Below, piece after piece: positions 7,114 through 11,281 of a stretch of DNA of 11,281 bases. Numbering within the stretch: position 1 is the stretch's first letter; the number at the start of each line of letters is the position of its first letter. The DNA comes from Bradyrhizobium sp. (GTDB lineage Bacteria > Pseudomonadota > Alphaproteobacteria > Rhizobiales > Xanthobacteraceae), in assembly GCA_028290305.1 (NCBI GenBank), contig JAQGKC010000019.1:1-11281 (forward strand), written 5' to 3'. A model generated the notes under the pieces. That model saw only the letters and a program-made list of their open reading frames with translations, made no database searches and was not told where the DNA came from. The position numbers and the translations under genes were made by a program.

Positions 7114-7311
7114 TCAGTTCGTCGCCATTTGAGAAATTCCGGCGACGAACTCACTGACCGATAGCGCCTTCGTGCGAAGATGCGGCCTGAGAACGGCTCC
7201 AAGTTCCTTGCCGTCGCGTCGTTCCAACGCGTCCATTATCTGCTCATGGTCGGTGACAGCGTCCTTCCACTGCTGTGGTGACACCTTGGCGCAAATCGCA
7301 CCGCATGTAAT
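7114..7311 (-). pseudogene. C-terminal remnant of a GntR-family regulator (FCD domain)
   Basis: On the minus strand an open stretch of 65 codons runs from just after a TAG (7312-7314) to a TGA (7114-7116). It contains SPQQWKDAVTDHEQIMDALE, then RRDGKELGAVLRPHLRTKAL. The pattern W-x-x-A-V-x-(D/E)-H-x-x-I-x-x-A-L-x-x-(R)D-(G)-x-x-L-(G)-x-x-L-x-x-H-L is the final helices of the FCD ligand-binding domain of GntR regulators. The winged helix and most of the FCD domain, about 160 residues, are missing, and no start codon or upstream frame supplies them. It follows the importer operon in the same direction, so an intact version would have been a natural local regulator of that operon. Confidence 0.7.
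7116..7151. terminator. Strong stem-loop after the dehydrogenase gene
   Basis: AGTTCGTCGCC (7116-7126) pairs perfectly with GGCGACGAACT (7141-7151). The loop adds ATTT/AAAT (7127-7130 with 7134-7137) around GAG, leaving TCC as a bulge. It lies 30 bases after the dehydrogenase stop, at the meeting point of two converging units, and could terminate or stabilise transcripts from either side. No T-tract follows on either strand, so it is not a textbook intrinsic terminator. It also overlaps the last codons of the GntR relic. Confidence 0.45.
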
Positions 7312-7413
7312 CTACTGACTCAGACGAAGGAAAATCACAGCAAGGTGCAATCCCTATCGCGTGGCAACTCGCATCTTCCTTGCGTTGATCTGTAATGTTC
7401 TTCCACAAACATT

Positions 7414-8202
7414 CTATATCCCTCGCAGGTGTCTGTGTATGAATTGGCGCGTTCTTTCTGTTTTCGGATCGGCGAAAAACTGCGCAGGAGGTGATTGCTC
7501 GACAATCTTACCCTCTGCCATAAAGACTACTTCCGAGGAAACTTCGCGCGCAAATCCCAGCTCATGGGTCACAATTACCATCGTGCTGCCCGACTTTGCT
7601 AAATCTTTGATGACCTCCACGACTTCAGTGACCAATTCAGGGTCGAGGGCAGACGTCGGCTCGTCGAACAGGAGCAGGTCAGGCTTCATCGCCAAAGCGC
7701 GCGCTATGCCTACACGCTGCTTTTGTCCGCCGGACAGCCGGCTCGGAAAGCTGTCGCGCTTTTCGCTCAACCCGACCCGCTTAAGCAGTTCCTCCGCTTC
7801 GAATATGACTTCGTCCCGCGGCCTTCTCTGCACATGGATGGGCGCCTCTATGATGTTCTGAAGCACGGTTAGATGAGGCCATAGGTTGAAGTGCTGGAAT
7901 ACCATCCCTATACGCGATCTCACTTGAGACAGTTCGGTGCTGCTCATCGCGATGTTGCCGCCACCACGCATTCCAAGCCGCTGTCCACGGAGGTAGATCG
8001 CGCCCTGGTCAGGAGTTTCGAGGAAGTTGATGCACCTAAGGAGTGTTGACTTGCCCGATCCGCTCGGCCCGAGAACGCAGATCGTCTCGCCTTTGAAAAC
8101 AGTCAGCGACACGCCTTTCAGTATCAAACTGTTGCCGAAACTCTTCGACAGGCCCGAAACCTGCAATACAGTGCTATCATCCGGGACGGCTTCCTGTGTC
8201 AT
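7414..8202 (-). CDS. Polar amino-acid-type ABC transporter, ATP-binding subunit (GlnQ/HisP family)
   Basis: This is a 262-residue cytoplasmic ATPase with every ABC landmark: Walker A GPSGSGKS (45-52), Q-loop Q103 in VFQHFNLWPH, signature LSGGQ (156-160), Walker B LLLFDE (176-181) and switch H213 in VTHE. FNLWPHLTVLQNI and the overall length place it in the polar amino-acid (PAAT) importer family. It is last in the operon, and its ATG overlaps the stop of the upstream permease (ATGA, 8199-8202), which implies translational coupling. It would power the permease pair encoded just upstream. Catalytic residues are intact. The substrate is not indicated by this subunit. Confidence 0.93.
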   Translation of the reverse strand: MTQEAVPDDSTVLQVSGLSKSFGNSLILKGVSLTVFKGETICVLGPSGSGKSTLLRCINFLETPDQGAIYLRGQRLGMRGGGNIAMSSTELSQVRSRIGMVFQHFNLWPHLTVLQNIIEAPIHVQRRPRDEVIFEAEELLKRVGLSEKRDSFPSRLSGGQKQRVGIARALAMKPDLLLFDEPTSALDPELVTEVVEVIKDLAKSGSTMVIVTHELGFAREVSSEVVFMAEGKIVEQSPPAQFFADPKTERTRQFIHRHLRGI

Positions 8203-8855
8203 TTACGGTACGCTCCACCACGATTTTCAACAACTAAGACCAGCAGCTCTATGGACTTGCATATGGTCCAGTAAAAGAGTGCGGCGGTAACGAACGACGC
8301 AAACGGCACAAAGTAGCGAGCCTGTATGTCTGAGGCCGCATGGGTGATTTCCATCACGGATATCGTCGTCAGGAATGCGGAATCCTTCACGATCTGAATA
8401 AACTGGTTCCCGATCACCGACGTGCTGGAATAGATGATCTGTGGAAATATTATTCTTCGATAAAGCCCTGTCGGTCGAAATCCGATTGCGCGCCCGGCTT
8501 CTATGGTGCCCGGATCGATCGCGTTCCAAGCACCACGAAAGATCTCGGCCATGTACGCGGTGTTATACAACGCGATCGCCAGAAGCCCTGTCCACCAGCT
8601 ATTCAGGCTCACGCCGGCCTTTGGAAGACCGTAGTACAAGAGGTACAGCAGGAGCAGGAACGGAATGCAGCGAAAAATATCGACGTAGACCTGCAAGCAG
8701 GCCGCCAAGGTCCTGCCAGCCGACTTCCAGATCACCGTCAAAAGGCTGCCGAGCAAGACAGAAACGAAAGCACCGAATCCGGTTATCCCGACGGTGATTG
8801 CAATCGCGCTTACGAATTGATCCAGATGCTGGAACACGATGACGAAGTCATGCAT
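8199..8855 (-). CDS. Polar amino-acid-type ABC transporter permease (HisM/GlnP family), second permease
   Basis: This is a 218-residue inner-membrane protein with about five hydrophobic segments (roughly 13-43, 62-82, 88-106, 145-165 and 185-210). The cytoplasmic EAA loop that docks on the ATPase is clear: EAGRAIGF (119-126) followed by RRIIFPQ (133-139). Its start overlaps the preceding permease gene by 8 bases. A good Shine-Dalgarno sequence (GGAGGG, plus-strand 8865-8870) lies inside that upstream gene. It presumably forms a heterodimer with the other permease. Confidence 0.92.
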   Translation of the reverse strand: MHDFVIVFQHLDQFVSAIAITVGITGFGAFVSVLLGSLLTVIWKSAGRTLAACLQVYVDIFRCIPFLLLLYLLYYGLPKAGVSLNSWWTGLLAIALYNTAYMAEIFRGAWNAIDPGTIEAGRAIGFRPTGLYRRIIFPQIIYSSTSVIGNQFIQIVKDSAFLTTISVMEITHAASDIQARYFVPFASFVTAALFYWTICKSIELLVLVVENRGGAYRK

Positions 8856-9498
8856 CTTGGCTTACCCTCCGCATGTGCCGTTTTTCCAGCACCCTCTGCA
8901 GTACGATCGTGGATGCGATGATCACGCAGTAGAGGAGGGTTGCTGCCAACATCGGAGGAAATGGATCATAGGTCTCCGCGCCGACTCGGATTGCGGCGCG
9001 GGTTATGTCCACGACGCCGATCACGGCGATCGCCGGACTTGATTTAATCAGCATCGTGACTTCGTTGATCAATGCCGGGAGACATTGTCTCCAGAGCTGC
9101 GGAAATATTATACGGCGGAACAACTGCGTCGACGTCATGCCGAATGCCTTAGCGGCCTCGATCTGATCGGTCTGAAAGGTGTTGAGGCCGGATCGCCATA
9201 CTTCACAATTAAAGGCGGACGTGTTCACCGCGAGGAGGATGATCGCCGCTACAGTCGATCCGATCTCTATTCCAAGACTGGGCAGACCAAAAAACACCAG
9301 AAGCGCGAGGGTCACCACGGGGGTCGAACGGACAACGCTTACGTAGATTGCCACGGAACGGCCAAAGAACCGTAGATCCACCCAGCGCGCGACTGCGAAC
9401 AGGAGCCCAAGCGGCATTCCAATGGCGACGCCGGCGGCACAGGCCGCCAGCGTTACCAGAGCGCCGTCCAACAAGGTCAGAAAGGCGCCGGACGTCAT
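8848..9498 (-). CDS. Polar amino-acid-type ABC transporter permease (HisQ/GlnP family), first permease
   Basis: This is a 216-residue inner-membrane protein with about five membrane segments (near 10-37, 48-72, 82-95, 135-165 and 182-202). The family motif VRSTPVV is at 56-62, and the EAA loop EAAKAFGM (114-121) is followed by RRIIFPQ (128-134). The ATG at 9498 is preceded by AAGGAA at a usable distance. It lies 46 bases after the binding-protein gene, with a small hairpin in the gap, and overlaps the next permease gene by 8 bases. Confidence 0.92.
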   Translation of the reverse strand: MTSGAFLTLLDGALVTLAACAAGVAIGMPLGLLFAVARWVDLRFFGRSVAIYVSVVRSTPVVTLALLVFFGLPSLGIEIGSTVAAIILLAVNTSAFNCEVWRSGLNTFQTDQIEAAKAFGMTSTQLFRRIIFPQLWRQCLPALINEVTMLIKSSPAIAVIGVVDITRAAIRVGAETYDPFPPMLAATLLYCVIIASTIVLQRVLEKRHMRRVSQDA

Positions 9499-9516
9499 TC
9501 TTTGCTGATTCCTTCA

Positions 9517-9539
9517 CGAATGCAGGATCGAGTGCATCG
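9517..9539. promoter_or_regulatory. Small hairpin between the binding-protein and permease genes
   Basis: ATGCA (9520-9524) and TGCAT (9533-9537) form a stem around an 8-base loop. A CG pair on each side can extend it if A9519 is bulged. A stem-loop after the binding-protein gene is a common way of making more binding protein than membrane components. No T-tract is present, so partial termination or protection of the mRNA end is an inference. Confidence 0.3.
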
Positions 9540-9544
9540 GAAAA

Positions 9545-10360
9545 TCACGGGGATGTTTTCTCTGGAAGGTTAGGGAAGCTCTGTCCGAACCACTTCTCTT
9601 GCAGCTTGTAGAAGTTTCCATTCTGTCTTTCCTTGCCGATGAAATCGTTCAACAAGGTTAGTACCTCGGTGTTGCCCTTGGACACGGCCCACGCAGAAAC
9701 TGTCTGATCCGCCACCGCTTTGCCGACTTCGAAAACGTTCGGCTTGTCGTTCGCGAGAGACCGCAGGTTGATGATGGTGTTGATCACGCAGTCTGTTCGA
9801 CCGAGAGCTAGGTCCTGGTACGCTTCGGAATACGATGTGTACTGCCGGACCGTCCCGATTTTCCCGCCCGATTTTGCGAGCAAGGCGTCCAACTGAGGAA
9901 GCATCTGCAACTGCGCGCTGCCCGTCTGGACACCACACGACTTGCCGTTCAGATCGCCGACGTCCTTGATGGAGTCGTCAGCCTTCCTCTTGGCATAGTA
10001 GTTCGTGGTCTCCGCAATAGGGGCGACGAAGTCCAAAGACTGCATGCGCTCGTTGGTCACTGTCGCTGCGGTCAGCGCGACATCGTACTTCCCGGTGGTC
10101 ACGCCGGCGAGAATCCCCGTCCATGGAATGATTTCCTGGCGAATCTCAAAAGGGACGACCTTCCGCAGTTCGGCCAGCATCTCGTTGTCAAACCCGGTTG
10201 GCTTCCCGTCAGCCACGAATTCAAATGGCTTGTAGTCGTCTTCGGTTGCGACGACCATGTATCCACGAGCTTTGATTTCGGCGAGCGTAGCCCCGTGGGC
10301 GGTTGAACAAGCCAATCCAGTGATAGCGATAAGGCAAATAGCGCCGAGAGTGTTTTTCAT
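9545..10360 (-). CDS. Periplasmic substrate-binding protein of a polar amino-acid-type ABC importer
   Basis: I choose the ATG at 10360 (271 residues) rather than the upstream ATG at 10420. It is preceded by AGGGGAT, and the protein then starts with a clear signal peptide, MKNTLGAICLIAITGLACSTAHG, cut probably before ATLAE. The mature protein has the family-3 binding-protein order: YKPFEF (43-48), GKPTGFDNEM (52-61), GKYDVALTAATVTNER (90-105), then the second lobe with LALGRTDCVIN (184-194). By alignment with HisJ, the Arg that binds the ligand carboxylate is kept (R105). The Asp that usually binds the alpha-amino group is replaced by T195, in GRTDCVINT. This may change ligand preference. It is the first gene of the importer operon, with a candidate sigma-54 promoter about 45 bases before the start. 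Confidence 0.92.
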   Translation of the reverse strand: MKNTLGAICLIAITGLACSTAHGATLAEIKARGYMVVATEDDYKPFEFVADGKPTGFDNEMLAELRKVVPFEIRQEIIPWTGILAGVTTGKYDVALTAATVTNERMQSLDFVAPIAETTNYYAKRKADDSIKDVGDLNGKSCGVQTGSAQLQMLPQLDALLAKSGGKIGTVRQYTSYSEAYQDLALGRTDCVINTIINLRSLANDKPNVFEVGKAVADQTVSAWAVSKGNTEVLTLLNDFIGKERQNGNFYKLQEKWFGQSFPNLPEKTSP

Positions 10361-10364
10361 CTGA

Positions 10365-10370
10365 TCCCCT
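10365..10370 (-). promoter_or_regulatory. Ribosome binding site that decides the binding-protein start
   Basis: AGGGGA on the minus strand lies a few bases before the ATG at 10360. Together with the signal peptide that begins there, it argues against the longer reading from 10420, whose first 20 residues do not look like a signal sequence. Confidence 0.6.
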
Positions 10371-10415
10371 TGCTGCAAAACATAAGGCGCGGAAATCCGC
10401 CGCCCAAATTTTGAA

Positions 10416-10431
10416 TGCATTATTCATACCA
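10416..10431 (-). promoter_or_regulatory. Candidate sigma-54 (-24/-12) promoter of the importer operon
   Basis: On the minus strand the sequence TGGTATGAATAATGCA fits TGGYRYRNNNNYYGCW with one mismatch and the invariant GG-N10-GC spacing. Transcription would start near 10405, leaving a leader of about 45 bases before the binding-protein ATG. Nitrogen-source importers are often under sigma-54 control. I found no TGT-N10-ACA NifA site or obvious NtrC site in the upstream bases inspected. An inverted repeat TGAAT-N5-ATTCA (10412-10426) overlaps the site and could instead be an operator. Confidence 0.45.
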
Positions 10432-10857
10432 AACGCATTTCTAAAAACAGCATGTGTACGCATCAAGGGCCGCTGGAACTCAACCCAGCGACGGCTTTTT
10501 GCCGCTTGACGCGAGCGGGTCATGGAACCCGCCACACTTCGGTATGATTGGCCTCATAGCGCATGGTCGGAAAGATAGATTGGCAGGTGCGTCGTGCCGT
10601 CCGCTCAAACACGCGTGACGGCGCAGAGCCACGTCTCCCGCGGCGGTGATATCGCATGGCGGTCACGGCCAAAGCTTTGACAACGCGCGCGACGATCTCG
10701 CGATATTCAGGAAACGGAATACGCATACTGAAATCCCCCCGACCCCGCAGATATTCAACCGCAACCGGAAGGCGAGGGCAAGGGCGTTTCGGCGGAAGCC
10801 CACCATCAATACCTGTGATGATGCAGACCGCCAATCGACCCTGCGGAACGTAAGCCG
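10432..10857. other. Intergenic stretch upstream of the importer operon
   Basis: These 426 bases separate divergent genes. They contain a hairpin CGCTGG/CCAGCG (10471-10476 with 10485-10490) followed by a T5 run (10496-10500), which on the plus strand resembles a weak terminator although no plus-strand gene precedes it. A second perfect hairpin, GCGGGT/ACCCGC, occupies 10515-10532. A doubtful minus-strand ORF (10520-10726) lies here. No IS or RNA gene was recognised. Confidence 0.4.
10520..10726 (-). CDS. Doubtful small ORF, 68 residues
   Basis: An ATG at 10726 is preceded by GGGGGGAT at a plausible ribosome-site distance and opens 68 codons beginning MRIPFPEYREIVARVVKALA. The product is basic and Arg-rich, with a possible amphipathic helix at its start. 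I recognise no family. Its stop codon falls inside the GCGGGT/ACCCGC hairpin. It may be chance, because longer overlapping ORFs exist in other frames here; the translation-start context is the only positive evidence. Confidence 0.2.
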   Translation of the reverse strand: MRIPFPEYREIVARVVKALAVTAMRYHRRGRRGSAPSRVFERTARRTCQSIFPTMRYEANHTEVWRVP

Positions 10858-11145
10858 GTGTCGTGGGATCAACAGTTTTCCGATCCGATCATATTGCCGG
10901 GCCGGAAACCGCTGCTCAGGCTACGTGACGCCGCGCTCTACATAACCAAGCTCCCAAAAGCCGAGCACGACGCGCCAGAATGGCAGGCCGCAATGGAGGC
11001 GCTGATCCTTGTTGCAGAGCAAGGTGGCCCGGCGATGTTCGCGCGTATTGGCTTCATGCACGGCTTGAACCGCAAGGTCGAGCGAGTGTTCGATCCGTCG
11101 AGCAAGGACAAGCATTGGGGCAAGCGTAAGTTAAAGAGGGTGTGA
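10858..11145 (+). CDS. Small conserved 'MSWDQ' hypothetical protein of rhizobial type
   Basis: This is a 95-residue soluble protein beginning (GTG) MSWDQQFSDPI, with a central ITKLPKAEHDAPEWQAAMEA and a basic C-terminus HWGKRKLKRV. I recall this pattern from many short hypothetical proteins of Bradyrhizobium and relatives, often near mobile elements; I know no function for them. There are no membrane segments and no catalytic motif. The Shine-Dalgarno-like sequence is weak. The last codon and stop lie within the left 12-bp arm of the following inverted-repeat element, so the natural C-terminus may have been altered by its insertion. Confidence 0.7.
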   Translation: MSWDQQFSDPIILPGRKPLLRLRDAALYITKLPKAEHDAPEWQAAMEALILVAEQGGPAMFARIGFMHGLNRKVERVFDPSSKDKHWGKRKLKRV

Positions 11146-11232
11146 ATCGGCGCGACAGAATGACCCCACCCAGATTAGTGATGTCAAAGGCTTAGCTTGC
11201 CGATCGGCGTCGGACCCCCACGCCGATTCACA
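11141..11232. mobile_element. 92-bp segment with perfect 12-bp terminal inverted repeats (IS end or MITE-like remnant)
   Basis: TGTGAATCGGCG (11141-11152) is matched exactly, inverted, by CGCCGATTCACA (11221-11232). The TG...CA ends, and GACCCCA/GGGGGTC motifs just inside both arms, are reminiscent of IS21-family termini. An internal arm, ATCGGCGT (11203-11210), can also pair with ACGCCGAT (11220-11227), giving an alternative hairpin. No target-site duplication is evident at the borders. The segment is too short to encode a transposase. Whether it is a MITE-like element or part of a larger IS continuing beyond the window cannot be decided here. Confidence 0.5.
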
Positions 11233-11281
11233 GTCCGTCTTCAATTCCGCCCAAAGTCGACATTTCCAGGAGTATGTCCCT

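Larger units (their letters stand above)
7086..7413. other. Convergent interval holding a stem-loop and a regulator relic
   Basis: Between the ends of the dehydrogenase (plus) and the ABC ATPase (minus) lie a long stem-loop (7116-7151) and a minus-strand GntR/FCD fragment (7114-7311). From 7312 to 7413 I see nothing: all minus-strand frames that could extend the relic are quickly closed, and 100 bases could not hold the missing part. Confidence 0.6.

Noticed and set aside
7361..7861. 166-codon plus-strand ORF
   Set aside because: It lies antisense to the clearly real ABC ATPase gene and shows no domain of its own.
10361..10420. N-terminal extension of the binding protein to the ATG at 10420
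   Set aside because: The internal ATG at 10360 has a ribosome binding site and begins a standard signal peptide. The extension would bury that signal and would start upstream of the likely transcript start.
1..11281. CRISPR array or tRNA/rRNA genes
   Set aside because: No regularly spaced repeats and no tRNA- or rRNA-like conserved stretches were seen on either strand.

Overview
The window looks like accessory DNA from an alphaproteobacterium, most likely a Bradyrhizobium-like member of the Rhizobiales. The evidence is the GC-rich coding, a YhaN-type ATPase with an Ala/Arg-rich body, a small 'MSWDQ' protein of a type I recall from rhizobial genomes, and fragments resembling rhizobial insertion sequences and RepB partition proteins. 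The first 3.4 kb is visibly more GC-rich than the rest, so the window appears to be a mosaic.

Layout. (1) 1-3363, plus strand: the greater part of a YhaN-like SMC/Rad50-type AAA ATPase. It starts inside Walker A, and two frameshifts break it, one in a GC-dinucleotide run and one in a T run. (2) 3624-4763, minus strand: a stand-alone PD-(D/E)XK nuclease-like protein with a RecB-type QxxxY motif. (3) 4764-5461: no intact gene, but a scrapyard holding IS-end-like direct repeats, the first codons of an ISNCY-like transposase, and a RepB C-terminal-domain fragment on the minus strand. (4) 5462-7085, plus strand: a two-gene unit, a DUF1989 (urea-carboxylase-associated type) protein followed by a D-2-hydroxyacid dehydrogenase. 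(5) 7086-7413: a strong stem-loop and the last 65 codons of a decayed GntR/FCD regulator (minus). (6) 7414-10360, minus strand: a complete polar amino-acid-type ABC importer in the order binding protein, permease, permease, ATPase. It has overlapping genes and a candidate sigma-54 promoter in front of the binding protein. (7) 10361-10857: regulatory and hairpin DNA plus one doubtful small ORF. (8) 10858-11145, plus strand: the small MSWDQ protein. Its stop codon lies inside the left arm of a 92-bp segment bounded by perfect 12-bp inverted repeats (11141-11232), probably an IS end or MITE-like remnant.

How it may work together: the importer, the DUF1989 protein and the dehydrogenase converge on the relic of a GntR regulator. 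This is the typical composition of a small uptake-and-catabolism cassette. The binding protein keeps the carboxylate-binding Arg of the HisJ family but lacks the usual Asp that binds the alpha-amino group. The imported compound may therefore be an unusual nitrogenous acid. The substrate cannot be read from the sequence.
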